Shown here one piece after another: positions 1-9,084 of a DNA stretch of 64,000 bases (the stretch's first letter is position 1; the number at the start of each line of letters is the position of its first letter). Location: contig JARGOC010000001.1 in the NCBI GenBank assembly GCA_029212365.1, forward strand, positions 124,001 to 188,000. The letters are read 5' to 3'. Under the pieces are notes generated by a model, which was not told the origin of the DNA, did not search any database, and worked only from the letters and a program-made list of their open reading frames with translations. The position numbers and the translations under genes are program-made. Source of the stretch: Roseovarius sp. GTDB taxonomy: Bacteria; Pseudomonadota; Alphaproteobacteria; Rhodobacterales; Rhodobacteraceae.

Positions 1-456
1 GGACCAACGGCCATGTTTGGCGCTGGTGGCGCTGCGCGGGCTGTTGTCGCGGCGCTGCTGGATGTGGGTGTGCCGGAAATTATGATATCCAATCGCACGC
101 GGGTGCGCGCGGAAGCCCTGAAAACAGAATTCGGAAAACGCATTCAGGTGTGTGATTGGGTGAAGGCCGGCAATATGCTTGATGATGCATCATTGGTGGT
201 GAACACAACATCGCTGGGCATGCTGGGCAAACCACCTTTGCGGGTGCCCCTTGATGGGTTGAACAAACGCGCGGTGGTCACTGATCTGGTTTATGCACCC
301 CTGAAAACGCGGCTTTTGGCTGAGGCCGAAAAAAAGGGCTGCACCACGGTGGATGGACTGGGCATGTTATTGCATCAGGCCGTCCCTGCTTTTGAGCGCT
401 GGTTTGGTGTGCGTCCCGAAGTGAATAGCGCGACACGCGCGGCGGCACTGCGATGA
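1..456 (+). CDS. aroE: shikimate dehydrogenase, C-terminal part (5' end outside window)
   Basis: AroE reduces 3-dehydroshikimate to shikimate with NADPH in the cytoplasmic pathway to aromatic amino acids. The reading frame is open from base 1, so the N-terminal substrate-binding half is missing. What is visible is the NADP-binding Rossmann half: a GAGGAARAV glycine loop, a SNRT segment after the second strand that fits NADP selection, VVNTTSLGM, and the C-terminal VDGLGMLLHQA block that closes over the active site. The stop overlaps the coaE start by four bases (ATGA), so the two genes are probably coupled. Recognition is secure; only the true start cannot be given. Confidence 0.93.
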   Translation, partial: GPTAMFGAGGAARAVVAALLDVGVPEIMISNRTRVRAEALKTEFGKRIQVCDWVKAGNMLDDASLVVNTTSLGMLGKPPLRVPLDGLNKRAVVTDLVYAPLKTRLLAEAEKKGCTTVDGLGMLLHQAVPAFERWFGVRPEVNSATRAAALR

Positions 457-1046
457 CTTTTAAGCTAGGTCTGACCGGCTCCATTGGGATGGGCAAATCA
501 ACAACCGCGGAAATGTTTGTCGCCGAAGGCTGCGCGCTTTGGGATGCTGATGCGGCGGTGCATCGGCTTTATGCCAAGGGCGGTGCAGCAGTTGCGCCGA
601 TGTCGGCTGCATTTCCTGACTGCATCGAAGATGGAATGGTATCCCGTGAACGGCTGAAAGAACTGATTTCCCAAGATGCGACTGTTCTCAATCGGATCGA
701 GGTGATCGTACACCCGCTTGTGGCCAAGGATCGCACAGCTTTTCTGGAATCCTCGCAGGCCGATATAACTGTCCTGGATATCCCCCTGCTTTTTGAAGGA
801 GGATCAGCCGCATTTATGGATGCCATTGTAGTGGTCAGCGTGGATTTTGAAGAACAAAAGAAGCGCTTGATGCAACGCGCCCGCATGACGCGGGAACAAC
901 TCAAGGCGATCATGGAAAAGCAGGCGCCTGATGCGGAAAAACGCGCAAAGGCGGATTATATAATCGAAACTGACACGCTTGATCATGCACGAGAGCAGGT
1001 GCAGGCCGTGGTCAGGGATATCAGGGCAGGGCTGGCAATTGCGTGA
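453..1046 (+). CDS. coaE: dephospho-CoA kinase
   Basis: CoaE phosphorylates the ribose 3'-hydroxyl of dephospho-CoA, the last step of coenzyme A synthesis. The 197-residue product has the usual length. It opens with the P-loop GLTGSIGMGKST (residues 6-17) and contains the family's DADAAVHRLY and VLDIPLLFE blocks, with a lid region RQ-like segment RARMTREQLKA near residues 150-160. The gene starts inside the aroE stop and its own end overlaps the probable TTG start of dnaQ, giving an aroE-coaE-dnaQ operon, an order common in Rhodobacterales. Confidence 0.95.
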   Translation: MTFKLGLTGSIGMGKSTTAEMFVAEGCALWDADAAVHRLYAKGGAAVAPMSAAFPDCIEDGMVSRERLKELISQDATVLNRIEVIVHPLVAKDRTAFLESSQADITVLDIPLLFEGGSAAFMDAIVVVSVDFEEQKKRLMQRARMTREQLKAIMEKQAPDAEKRAKADYIIETDTLDHAREQVQAVVRDIRAGLAIA

Positions 1047-1731
1047 GATCGTACTTGATACGGAAACCACAGGGTTTGAACCAGAACAAGGTGACCGGAT
1101 CGTTGAGATCGGCGCGGTTGAACTGTTCAACCACATGCCCACGGGCAAAACCTATCACCAATACATAAACCCCGAACGCGCCATGCCCGAAGATGCCTTT
1201 AAGGTGCATGGGCTGGGCGACGACTTTTTGCGCGGCCAGCCGGTGTTTGCCAAAATCGCCCAGGATTTCTTGGATTTCGTGCAGGATTCTAAGCTGGTCA
1301 TCCACAACGCTTCGTTCGATATGAAGTTTCTCAATGCTGAGTTGGGCTGGCTGAAGCTGCCAAAACTGCCAATGGAGCAGGCACTGGATACGCTGGCGAT
1401 AGCTCGCAAGAAATTTCCCGGCTCGCCTGCATCTCTGGATGCTCTGTGCCGCCGGTTCAACATTGATAACGCAGCGCGCACATTGCACGGTGCTTTGCTC
1501 GATTCTGAGATATTGGCCGAAGTGTATTTGGAGCTGATCGGCGGCAGGCAACCCGATTTCGCCCTGGCTGGAAATAGCGCAACAAATGTGGCTCAGGGCA
1601 CAGATACTGAATGGCGGGCGCAAAAACGCGCCACGCCTTTGCCGCCCCGCATTACCGAGGCAGAAAAGGCCGCTCACCAGGCCATGATTGACAGCCTGGG
1701 CGACGCGGCACTTTGGAAAAAGTTAGGCTAA
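1039..1731 (+). CDS. dnaQ: DNA polymerase III subunit epsilon, TTG start
   Basis: DnaQ is the 3'-5' proofreading exonuclease of the replicative polymerase. The frame is open further upstream, but the family's N-terminus (MREIVLDTETTG) is obtained by starting at the TTG at 1039, eight bases inside the end of coaE; that gives 230 residues. Exo I is DTETTG (residues 7-12, metal ligands Asp7 and Glu9), Exo II is HNASFDMKFL, and Exo III is HGALLDSEIL with the catalytic His and Asp. The C-terminal tail that usually contacts polymerase alpha is present. The 3' end overlaps the convergent secB by nine bases. The start choice is an inference from family alignment. Confidence 0.93.
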   Translation: MREIVLDTETTGFEPEQGDRIVEIGAVELFNHMPTGKTYHQYINPERAMPEDAFKVHGLGDDFLRGQPVFAKIAQDFLDFVQDSKLVIHNASFDMKFLNAELGWLKLPKLPMEQALDTLAIARKKFPGSPASLDALCRRFNIDNAARTLHGALLDSEILAEVYLELIGGRQPDFALAGNSATNVAQGTDTEWRAQKRATPLPPRITEAEKAAHQAMIDSLGDAALWKKLG

Positions 1732-2223
1732 GGGCGTTTTGGCCTCTTCAGCGGCAGCCGCCTGACGACGGGCGATTTCAGTGCGATACAGCGCAACGAA
1801 ATCAATGTTTTCCAGATTCAGCGGCGGAAAGCCTCCATCGCGGGTCACATCGCTGACAATCCGGCGCATGAAAGGAAACACCATGCGCGGGCATTCCACC
1901 AACAAGAAAGGGTGCAGCTGCTCGTCTGGCAGACCCTCAATGTGGAACACGCCAGAGTATTCCAGCTCAAGCAAGAAAAGCGGTTCACCGCCTTCTTTGT
2001 TTTTTGATTCGATATTGAGCTTGGTGATGACTTCGTACTGATTTTCAGCCGGGCGCTTCTTGGGCTCAAGATTGACGCTTACAGTCACATCCGGAGTCAC
2101 TTCGCCACCTACGCCGCGCTGGGCAAGCAGGTTTTCAAATGACATGTCACGAATGAATTGGGTCAGAATGTTCATCTTAACTTGGGGCTGCTCTTGTGCA
2201 GCGCCATTTTCTTTCTCAGCCAT
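1723..2223 (-). CDS. secB: protein-export chaperone SecB
   Basis: SecB is a cytosolic tetrameric chaperone that keeps precursors unfolded and hands them to SecA. The 166-residue product shows the family blocks VKMNILTQFIRDMSFENLLAQ, EVITKLNIESKN, FLLELEYSGVFHIEGLP and LLVECPRMVFPFMRRIVSDVTRDGGFPPLNLENIDF. I start at the ATG at 2223 (MAEKENG), five bases after a GGAGG, rather than at an upstream in-frame ATG that adds 18 atypical residues. It converges on dnaQ with a nine-base overlap and no visible terminator. The low-complexity acidic N-terminus and the Ala-rich tail are normal for alphaproteobacterial SecB. Confidence 0.95.
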   Translation of the reverse strand: MAEKENGAAQEQPQVKMNILTQFIRDMSFENLLAQRGVGGEVTPDVTVSVNLEPKKRPAENQYEVITKLNIESKNKEGGEPLFLLELEYSGVFHIEGLPDEQLHPFLLVECPRMVFPFMRRIVSDVTRDGGFPPLNLENIDFVALYRTEIARRQAAAAEEAKTPLA

Positions 2224-2295
2224 CAGGGCCTCCAGCGGAAAATCAATGTTCGGCGGCACACTTAACAGGATGGTCAAGCCGCCTCAATGCCTGCC

Positions 2296-2796
2296 TTAGT
2301 GCTTTGTCCAGCCAGATGTGGGATGTGTTGGCTGTTTCGTCGGCGCAACCTCGGTATATTCGCCTTCGATGATGGTTTCGCGGCCACGGCTGGGGCGGTA
2401 TGGCTCGCGCATTGTCTGGCTCCCGCCGGGGCCCATATCAAACCGCTGAACCTTCACGCGGGATCGCAAATATCTGAAAACAGCACTGCGAACCGGGGGC
2501 ATAAGCAGGGCAAAGCCAACCGCATCGGTGAAAAACCCCGGCGTCAGCAACAAGGCGCCTGACACCAGAATCATGGCACCATGGGCCAACGGTTCTGATG
2601 GATCCTCAAGGCGTGAAAACGAGCCACGCAAATTGTTCATTGCCATCGCGCCTTGGGTTTTTACCAAATAGGTGCCCAAAATAGCCGTCAACACGACGAT
2701 GCCCAATGTGGGCCACAGGCCAATGAAGCCACCCACCTGAATGAACAGGGCAATCTCAATCAACGGTACGGCTATAAACGCCAGAAACAGCCACAT
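2296..2796 (-). CDS. fxsA: FxsA family membrane protein
   Basis: This is a small inner-membrane protein of the FxsA family (named for suppression of F exclusion of phage T7; cellular role poorly known). The ATG at 2796 gives MWLFLAFIAVPLIEIALFI, the typical first membrane helix, and follows a GGAGG. Further helices are seen around LWPTLGIVVLTAILGTYLV and MILVSGALLLTPGFFTDAVGFALLMPPVR, with the conserved QGAMAMNN and TPGFFTD segments. A hydrophilic tail of about 60 residues ends the 166-residue protein. It lies 72 bases before secB on the same strand and is divergent from timA. Confidence 0.88.
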   Translation of the reverse strand: MWLFLAFIAVPLIEIALFIQVGGFIGLWPTLGIVVLTAILGTYLVKTQGAMAMNNLRGSFSRLEDPSEPLAHGAMILVSGALLLTPGFFTDAVGFALLMPPVRSAVFRYLRSRVKVQRFDMGPGGSQTMREPYRPSRGRETIIEGEYTEVAPTKQPTHPTSGWTKH

Positions 2797-2836
2797 TTGC
2801 AGGCCTCCATGTTTTTGGTCAGGCGCGATGGTGGAC

Positions 2837-2864
2837 TTGACCGTGTACCTCACCTACATAAGAG
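2837..2864 (+). promoter_or_regulatory. candidate housekeeping promoter of the timA-mltA-smr operon
   Basis: TTGACC at 2837-2842 and TAAGAG at 2859-2864 are separated by 16 bases and lie 44 bases before the timA start, in the divergent region between fxsA and timA. The -35 matches the alphaproteobacterial TTGAC core well; the -10 is poor. Assignment is by eye only. Confidence 0.35.
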
Positions 2865-2870
2865 CCAACG

Positions 2871-2905
2871 GGGCATGTTTCCATGCCCTACCTGAAATGA
2901 GGTAG
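2871..2905 (+). promoter_or_regulatory. two tandem hairpins in the timA leader, the second containing the ribosome binding site
   Basis: GGGCATG (2871-2877) pairs perfectly with CATGCCC (2882-2888) over a 4-base loop. Directly after it, CTACCT (2888-2893) pairs perfectly with AGGTAG (2900-2905) over a 6-base loop; the two stems share base 2888, so both cannot be complete at once. The second stem holds the purine-rich GAGGTAG that must serve as the timA ribosome binding site, two bases before the ATG at 2908. The arrangement suggests control of translation initiation; no riboswitch family is recognised. Confidence 0.45.
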
Positions 2906-2907
2906 TC

Positions 2908-3567
2908 ATGAATTCGCCTATTCTTCAGCTGCTGGTATTGGCTGGCATTGCTGTTTTCCTGATCCTGAGGTTGAAAAACGTGCTGGGCACGCGTGATGGG
3001 TTTGAAGGCCCGCCGCGTAATGCGTCCAGCCCGGCCCAGGAGCGTCGTAACGAATTTGAAGTGGTTGATGGCGGCCCGGACCGCGACATCACCGATCATG
3101 TCCCCGAGGATACAGATGCAGCCGGCGCCTTGGCTGATATGAAACGGATTGAGCCAGAGTTTGGGGTCACCGACTTTTTGCAAGGCTCACGCGGGGCCTA
3201 TGAAATGATCCTGATGGCGTTTGAAAACGGCAAGCTAGACGAGGTGATGCCCTTTCTATCCGAAGAGGTGTATGAGACCTTCGTTCAGGTGGTTGATGCG
3301 CGCCAGGAACAAGGTCTGACCATCGACGCTGAATTTGTCGGACTGCGCGAAACCGCGCTGGCGGATGCGACTTTTGATCAATCCAGCAACCGGGCGGAAA
3401 TCACTGTGCGCTTTGTTGCCGAGTTGGTCTCGGTCGTGCGCAACAAAGATGGCGACGTTATCGAGGGCGCACCGGGCCAGTCGAAAAAGCAAAAAGACAT
3501 CTGGACCTTTGAGCGCGTGATGGGATCAAACGATCCGAACTGGCGGCTTGTTGCCACGGGCGAATGA
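2908..3567 (+). CDS. timA: Tim44-like (TimA) domain protein
   Basis: The 219-residue product has one N-terminal membrane anchor (about residues 5-22, LQLLVLAGIAVFLIL), a charged linker of roughly 75 residues and a C-terminal Tim44-like domain (about residues 85-219, with DFLQGSRGAYEMILMAFENG and DIWTFERVMGSNDPNWRLVAT). Alphaproteobacterial TimA is the relative of the mitochondrial import factor Tim44; in bacteria it is a membrane-bound protein of unclear function. It heads an operon with mltA (stop and start overlap by four bases) and smr. The leader contains two hairpins around the ribosome binding site. Confidence 0.88.
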   Translation: MNSPILQLLVLAGIAVFLILRLKNVLGTRDGFEGPPRNASSPAQERRNEFEVVDGGPDRDITDHVPEDTDAAGALADMKRIEPEFGVTDFLQGSRGAYEMILMAFENGKLDEVMPFLSEEVYETFVQVVDARQEQGLTIDAEFVGLRETALADATFDQSSNRAEITVRFVAELVSVVRNKDGDVIEGAPGQSKKQKDIWTFERVMGSNDPNWRLVATGE

Positions 3568-4598
3568 TCAGAACGTGGGCGGCAATAACATTCCTTTGGG
3601 CGTCCCTTGCGGGCGCCCTTGCCGCGAATGAGCTGACCCACACATTACTGAGTTTTGATGATCTTCAAGGTTGGGAAACTGATGCGCATGACGACGCGCT
3701 GAGTGTTTTTGTAAACACCTGCACCGATATGCGCGATCCCGATTGGCGTTCACTTTGTGCTTTGGCTCAGCAACAACCGGATGCGAAACCCTTCTTTGAA
3801 TTGTTCTTTCGCCCAGTGCTGATCGAAAACGAGTCACGCGGGTTGTTCACCGGCTATTTTGAGCCAGAGTTGCAAGGCGCACTGTACCCGGATGCGCGTT
3901 ATCGCTATCCGCTGTACCGCGAGCCGCAGGCATCAAAACTATCCAATCCATGGTTCACTCGCCGTGAGATAGAGACCGGTGAATTCATGCGAGGCCAGGG
4001 GTATGAGATCGCCTGGGTTGATGACCCGGTAGAGCTGTTTTTCCTGCAAATCCAGGGCTCGGGACGCATCAAGCTGCCCAATGGCAATGTGGTTCGTGTG
4101 GGGTATGGCGGGTCAAACGGACATGAATACCGATCAATCGGTGTCGAACTGGTGCGCCGGGGCATCTACAAAGCGCATCAGGTATCGGCGCAGGTGATCA
4201 AGAACTGGGTCAAACGTAATCCGATCGAAGGTCAGGAACTGCTGTATCATAACCCATCCTATGTGTTCTTTCGCCGGATTGAAGACGTGGCCGCCAGCAA
4301 AGGCCCTAAAGGCGCGATGAACCGCTCGATCACCACGATGCGCACCATTGCAGTTGATCCGGCCTTTACCCCGCTGGGTGCACCGGTCTGGATTGAAAAG
4401 GGTGGTAAAACCAAGATCAACCGACTGATGGTGGCACAAGACACCGGCTCGGCGATCAAGGGGCCGCAACGCGCCGATATTTTCTTTGGCACGGGTGACC
4501 GGGCTGGCCGTGAGGCCGGAAAGCTGCGTGATCCGGGCCGCATGGTGGTGTTGCTACCTATCCAACGTGCCTATGCGATGTTGTCGGAGCAATTGTAA
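3564..4598 (+). CDS. mltA: membrane-bound lytic murein transglycosylase A
   Basis: MltA cleaves the glycan strands of peptidoglycan to 1,6-anhydro products during wall turnover. The 344-residue product begins with a signal sequence (ITFLWASLAGALAANE), with no clear lipobox cysteine. The MltA barrel follows (GLFTGYFEPEL, LFFLQIQGSGRIKLPNG), then the 3D domain, whose three Asp-containing block is visible as AQDTGSAIKGPQRADIFFGTG; its first Asp is the expected catalytic acid. It overlaps timA by four bases and smr by one base (TAATG), so it is coupled to both. Confidence 0.94.
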   Translation: MIRTWAAITFLWASLAGALAANELTHTLLSFDDLQGWETDAHDDALSVFVNTCTDMRDPDWRSLCALAQQQPDAKPFFELFFRPVLIENESRGLFTGYFEPELQGALYPDARYRYPLYREPQASKLSNPWFTRREIETGEFMRGQGYEIAWVDDPVELFFLQIQGSGRIKLPNGNVVRVGYGGSNGHEYRSIGVELVRRGIYKAHQVSAQVIKNWVKRNPIEGQELLYHNPSYVFFRRIEDVAASKGPKGAMNRSITTMRTIAVDPAFTPLGAPVWIEKGGKTKINRLMVAQDTGSAIKGPQRADIFFGTGDRAGREAGKLRDPGRMVVLLPIQRAYAMLSEQL

Positions 4599-5179
4599 TG
4601 GCCGGTCGGCGTCCGCGTCCGGACGAATTAGAGCTGTGGCGCAAAGTGGCGCAAAACACCCAACAAATGCACGCAGATCACCAGCGATCTGAACATCCCA
4701 TAACCAATCTGAAAACACCCAAACCCAAGCGTCAGCCGATAGAGCCTTTCACGCTGGGCCAAACATCAAATGGCACAGCCCCTCCCCACAAAACGTTGCC
4801 CGGCATACGTGAACAGGTGGCAATGGCGCCATTGCAGATGGACAAAAAGACCTTTGGTCGGCTGAAACGCGGCAAGGTTCAGCCCGAGGGCAAATTGGAC
4901 CTACACGGGATGACGATGGATCAGGCGCATCCCAGGTTGACCCAATTTATTCTAAGGGCACATGCCAGTGGCAAACGTCTGGTTTTGGTGGTCACCGGCA
5001 AAGGCAAAGCGCGTGATGATGGCGGGCCGATCCCCACACGGTTGGGCGTGTTGCGCCACAATGTACCACAATGGCTGGCGCAGGCCCCTTTGGCGCAGGT
5101 GGTTTTGCAAGTGAGCGAGGCACATCTGAAGCACGGCGGAGGCGGGGCATATTATGTGTATCTTCGCCGGACGCGGTAA
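4598..5179 (+). CDS. Smr/MutS2-type domain protein
   Basis: The 193-residue protein has a basic, disordered N-terminal half and a C-terminal Smr domain (about residues 95-193). Diagnostic are LDLHGMTMDQA (the LDxH motif linked to nuclease activity in Smr domains), LVVTGKGKARDDGG (the TGxG motif) and HGGGGAYYVYLRR. Stand-alone Smr proteins are probable endonucleases, some acting in ribosome rescue, but the target here is unknown. Its start overlaps the mltA stop by one base and its stop lies two bases from the convergent MFS gene. The same gene order is frequent in Rhodobacterales. Confidence 0.9.
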   Translation: MAGRRPRPDELELWRKVAQNTQQMHADHQRSEHPITNLKTPKPKRQPIEPFTLGQTSNGTAPPHKTLPGIREQVAMAPLQMDKKTFGRLKRGKVQPEGKLDLHGMTMDQAHPRLTQFILRAHASGKRLVLVVTGKGKARDDGGPIPTRLGVLRHNVPQWLAQAPLAQVVLQVSEAHLKHGGGGAYYVYLRRTR

Positions 5180-5181
5180 GT

Positions 5182-6405
5182 CTAGTTTGGCCACTCCAAC
5201 TCGCTTTTATAGCGGGCCACACCAATGATCATTATGAGTGTGGCAAAGACAAAGTAACCAGCCACCCAGAGGTATTGCACCTCAATCCCCATCCCTAAAT
5301 CAATCCCCATCCCGGTAATTCCCGGCCCAATCGCAGAGCCCAGCACCATGACGGCAGCTGCCATTGCCTTGATTGACCCCAAGTGCCTTGTGCCAAAGAA
5401 CTCGGCCCAAAACGCGTTGGGCAATGTGGTGTTTGCCCCTGTCGTCAGCGCCAGAAAGAAAAAACCCAGCAGCATGGTGGTGTGGCTATCCGCATAGGCA
5501 AGTGTGATGAAGGCCGCGACCATGGGCAACTGGTAATAGGGGATCAGACGCGGTGTGCCAACCTTGTCCAGCGCCCAACCTGACGCCATCATCGCAAGGA
5601 TGCCAACCACAGTGTAGAATGGAAACATTGCGACCAGCTCAACATGTGTTATGTGTTTCACCTCGGCAAAATGCACCTGATGAAAAAAGAACGCGGTGTT
5701 GAATGCGCCCGGCCCCAAGAGGGCAGGCACCATGAACCAGAAAAGCGGATGGCGGAATGCCTGATTACGTGTCCAGTTCTGCGCCTCCATCCCCAACGAT
5801 TGATCAGAATGGGCCATGGATTGCGGTGTGCGTTCCTCGCGCAATAACATCAGCAGAACAGGGATACCGGCGATGGCGATGATGGCCGCCATTCCCCATA
5901 GAAACCGCCAGTCATAAATCACCATCAGTGCTACGAAAATCAGCGGCAGCACCGCCTCGCCCAGGGCAAAACCGAGGGTGGCGATGGACAGGGCCTTGCC
6001 GCGCGTGGAGACAAACCACCGGCTCATGGCGACAACCGCGATATGGCTGGTCATGCCCTGGCCAGAGAACCGCAGGCAAAAGATCACCAGCGGCAACAAC
6101 CACCACACCGGGTTAAGCGCCATAAACAGGCAGGCCGCCATCAACATCAGCAAGATGACAGCCCCCAGACTGCGCACCCGAAACTGATCAGTCAGCCCGC
6201 CGGCCCAAACCATAACAATGGCTGATGCAGTGGTGCCAACGGCATAGATCCCGCCCCATTGCCCGTGGGATATCTGAAACACTTCACGGATCTCACCGGC
6301 AAAAATTGAGATGAAAAACGTCTGCCCAAAGCTGCTGAGAAAGGTCAGCAACATCCCTGCAGAAAGCCAACGTGCGTTTTCACGAAGGAAAGTGAGAACA
6401 GTCAT
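5182..6405 (-). CDS. MFS transporter
   Basis: The 407-residue product shows about twelve hydrophobic helices in two halves. The loop between helices 2 and 3 carries the MFS signature-like GGLTDQFRVRSLGA, repeated in degenerate form after helix 8 (SGWALDKVGTPRLI). A cytoplasmic central loop (EERTPQSMAHSDQ) separates the halves. The overall pattern resembles the monocarboxylate/oxalate-type branch, but the substrate cannot be read from the sequence. It stands alone, convergent with smr and 94 bases downstream of hslU on the same strand. Confidence 0.88.
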   Translation of the reverse strand: MTVLTFLRENARWLSAGMLLTFLSSFGQTFFISIFAGEIREVFQISHGQWGGIYAVGTTASAIVMVWAGGLTDQFRVRSLGAVILLMLMAACLFMALNPVWWLLPLVIFCLRFSGQGMTSHIAVVAMSRWFVSTRGKALSIATLGFALGEAVLPLIFVALMVIYDWRFLWGMAAIIAIAGIPVLLMLLREERTPQSMAHSDQSLGMEAQNWTRNQAFRHPLFWFMVPALLGPGAFNTAFFFHQVHFAEVKHITHVELVAMFPFYTVVGILAMMASGWALDKVGTPRLIPYYQLPMVAAFITLAYADSHTTMLLGFFFLALTTGANTTLPNAFWAEFFGTRHLGSIKAMAAAVMVLGSAIGPGITGMGIDLGMGIEVQYLWVAGYFVFATLIMIIGVARYKSELEWPN

Positions 6406-6499
6406 AATTCTGTGTCGCGTGAAACAGCACCAAAAGGAAGCGATTTCAGTTGGTCAGGTAATCCAGAGGGGCGAAACCAATTTGAACCACACTGTGTGG

Positions 6500-7810
6500 T
6501 TACAAAACATACCTGCTCAGATCAGCCGATTTTGCCAGCTCGCCCAGATTGGCGTCAACAAATTCGCCGTTCACGACCACCTTGTCACCAGCGCGGTCCG
6601 GCGCGGTATAGCTAAGCTCTTCGAACACACGTTCCAGCACGGTGTACAAACGGCGGGCGCCGATATTTTCAACCGATTGATTCACCTCAGCCGCGATATG
6701 CGCCAGCGCCTTGATGCCGTCATCAGTGAAGGACACCTCAACCTCTTCGGTGCCCATCAGGGCGGTGTATTGCCGGGTCAGGGCGTTATCGGTTTCCGTC
6801 AGGATGCGCACGAAATCTTCTTCGGTCAGCGCGCGCAACTCCACACGAATGGGCAAGCGGCCTTGCAGCTCGGGCAGCAGATCAGATGGTTTTGCGATGT
6901 GAAACGCACCTGATGCGATAAACAGAATATGATCGGTTTTCAACGAGCCGTATTTGGTGGACACAGTCGTGCCTTCAATCAGCGGCAGCAGATCACGTTG
7001 CACCCCTTCGCGCGATACATCGCCACCACGCGCATCAGAACGGGCGCAAACCTTGTCGATCTCATCCAGAAAAACGATGCCGTTTTGTTCAACCGCATCA
7101 ATCGCGGCTTTGTGCACAGTTTCATCATCCAGCAGTTTGTCGGCCTCTTCGCCGATCAGAATTTCATAGCTCTCAGATACGGTCATCTTGCGGCGCACTG
7201 TGCGCCCGCCAAAGGCTTTGCCGAACATATCCCCAAGATTCATCATGCCCATCTGGCCGCCGGGCTGGCCGGGAATATCCATCATGCCGCCCATCGGGTT
7301 GGTGGTATCTGCCAGATCCAGCTCAATTTCAGTATCGTCGAGCAATCCATCCTTCAGTTTCTTGCGAAACATATCACGGGTGCCCTCGCGTGCATCCGGG
7401 CCAGCAATGGCATCAATCACACGGTCTTCGGCCTGAGCATACGCTTTGGCCTTAACATCTTCACGCATCCATTCGCGGGTATCTACAATGGCGCTGTCTA
7501 CCAAATCACGGATGATCTGCTCTACGTCGCGGCCAACGTATCCCACCTCGGTAAACTTCGTGGCCTCAACCTTGATAAAGGGGGCACGGGCCAATTTGGC
7601 CAGACGGCGCGAAATTTCGGTTTTTCCCACACCGGTTGGCCCAATCATCAGGATGTTTTTGGGATACACCTCATCACGCAGATCATCTGCCAACTGTTTG
7701 CGCCGCCAGCGGTTGCGCAGGGCCACGGCCGTGGCGCGTTTGGCGTCATTCTGGCCGATGATAAAGCGGTCCAGCTCGGATACGATTTCGCGTGGGGTGA
7801 GATCGGTCAT
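6500..7810 (-). CDS. hslU: ATP-dependent protease ATPase subunit HslU
   Basis: HslU is the AAA+ unfoldase ring that feeds substrates to the HslV peptidase. The 436-residue product has Walker [10 protein letters not shown] near residue 55, the [14 protein letters not shown] pore-region segment, an intermediate domain rich in Gly/Met ([17 protein letters not shown]), Walker [10 protein letters not shown], and the sensor region [11 protein letters not shown]. The C-terminus SADLSRYVL fits the tail that docks into HslV. Its start overlaps the preceding membrane-protein gene by four bases, so it is translated with that gene rather than directly after hslV, which lies 1.7 kb upstream. Confidence 0.96.
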   Translation of the reverse strand: MTDLTPREIVSELDRFIIGQNDAKRATAVALRNRWRRKQLADDLRDEVYPKNILMIGPTGVGKTEISRRLAKLARAPFIKVEATKFTEVGYVGRDVEQIIRDLVDSAIVDTREWMREDVKAKAYAQAEDRVIDAIAGPDAREGTRDMFRKKLKDGLLDDTEIELDLADTTNPMGGMMDIPGQPGGQMGMMNLGDMFGKAFGGRTVRRKMTVSESYEILIGEEADKLLDDETVHKAAIDAVEQNGIVFLDEIDKVCARSDARGGDVSREGVQRDLLPLIEGTTVSTKYGSLKTDHILFIASGAFHIAKPSDLLPELQGRLPIRVELRALTEEDFVRILTETDNALTRQYTALMGTEEVEVSFTDDGIKALAHIAAEVNQSVENIGARRLYTVLERVFEELSYTAPDRAGDKVVVNGEFVDANLGELAKSADLSRYVL

Positions 7811-8871
7811 GGGGACTCCGAATAAGGTGGCAGACGGGTTTTGCCGGGGAAATCAGGCAGGGCCTGCATAAGGCGTACGCGCAGGGTGGTCCAGAAGGTG
7901 CCGAGATAAGTGACAATCGCGCCAAGGACAAGCATGACCATGGGAATTGAAAGATCACCATCGCCCAATTGCAGCGCCCAAAGGATGACATAGGCCAGAT
8001 ACCCCAAACCCGCAGTCAAGAACGAGCGGCGGTCAATGATCAATGCAAAGACCGTGATCAGGATCAGACCGATGATCGTCAGCAACATGCCCATTAGACC
8101 TTGAACATTATACGCCGTCATCATCACCGTGTTGACCAACGCAGGAGCGGCCAGAAGATGCAGCCAGAAGGCTGACCGCGCCAGGCGGCCAAGGCGGAGC
8201 GGATCACGCATATCAAACCAGATACCAGCGATGAATGCGAGCACACCAAAGACCAACGTACCAATGGCAAAGCTGCCGCCCTGACGCAGATCAAACAATG
8301 TGTCCCAACTGGAACTATCCATGTCACCCGGAGTGATGGTGCCGGTGATACCAAACACCACAGACAGGCCATATAGCCCTGCAATAAACATCGAAAACGG
8401 CACGCGGAATGTGCGGTAGTGAAATAGCATTGCCGCGATGCCCAACAGCCCGATCAAGGCAATAACCCAGCCATGATCAGGCAGGCCGATGACATCAGTC
8501 AGCCAGGTGATAAACGTGCCGACACCCAAGCTATACCCCGAGACAAGCACAATGGATGGCAATGTCATCCGGCGTTTGAGCGTAAAATATTTGGCTGCAA
8601 ACCAGCTGAGTAGGGCAAGCGCCGGAGCGATGGCCAATACGCCCCCGATGGAGGCGGCAAAGGCCACGGCGCTCGAAATCAGTAGGACTAGTCCAACTGA
8701 GATAAAAATCTCGGCAAAGCCTTTGAACAACTCAAACGGTTCATCCTCAGGCAGGCCCTGGGCCAATCGTCCTGCGCGTTGATGGGCCAGCGTGCTGAGG
8801 CGTGCGGCTTGTGCTTCGTCAATGATGCCGGCGGCAGTGGCGGCGCGAAGATCGTCTTCTGAAAGGTTCAT
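7807..8871 (-). CDS. polytopic membrane protein, DUF2157-like
   Basis: The 354-residue protein begins with a soluble, Ala-rich helical segment of about 60 residues ([25 protein letters not shown]), the hallmark of DUF2157-type proteins, followed by about nine to ten hydrophobic helices from residue 50 to 335. There are no obvious catalytic residues or transporter motifs. It is coupled to hslU by an ATGA overlap and so may share a transcript with the protease. Function is unknown; a sensor or small-molecule transport role would be a guess. Confidence 0.75.
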   Translation of the reverse strand: MNLSEDDLRAATAAGIIDEAQAARLSTLAHQRAGRLAQGLPEDEPFELFKGFAEIFISVGLVLLISSAVAFAASIGGVLAIAPALALLSWFAAKYFTLKRRMTLPSIVLVSGYSLGVGTFITWLTDVIGLPDHGWVIALIGLLGIAAMLFHYRTFRVPFSMFIAGLYGLSVVFGITGTITPGDMDSSSWDTLFDLRQGGSFAIGTLVFGVLAFIAGIWFDMRDPLRLGRLARSAFWLHLLAAPALVNTVMMTAYNVQGLMGMLLTIIGLILITVFALIIDRRSFLTAGLGYLAYVILWALQLGDGDLSIPMVMLVLGAIVTYLGTFWTTLRVRLMQALPDFPGKTRLPPYSESP

Positions 8872-9084
8872 GTTAAACGGGGTCCGTAGATTGTTAAAAA
8901 TACCATTAGCAAAATCCCTTTATCAGAGTGTTCAGAGGAACCTAAGCATCGGTTTTGGAAACACAAGCTTTCACACATTCTTCACGCCGGATAAGCAGTA
9001 TGTCATCCGGGATTACAAGTGGTTCTATTTCTAGGTTGGAGGGCTAAGTCCGAGAAGATCGAAACACCAATAGAGGAATTTAAA

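Noticed and set aside
6485-6501. Terminator at the hslU stop (AACCACA/TGTGGTT hairpin)
   Set aside because: The stem is perfect but short, and no T tract follows on the hslU strand.
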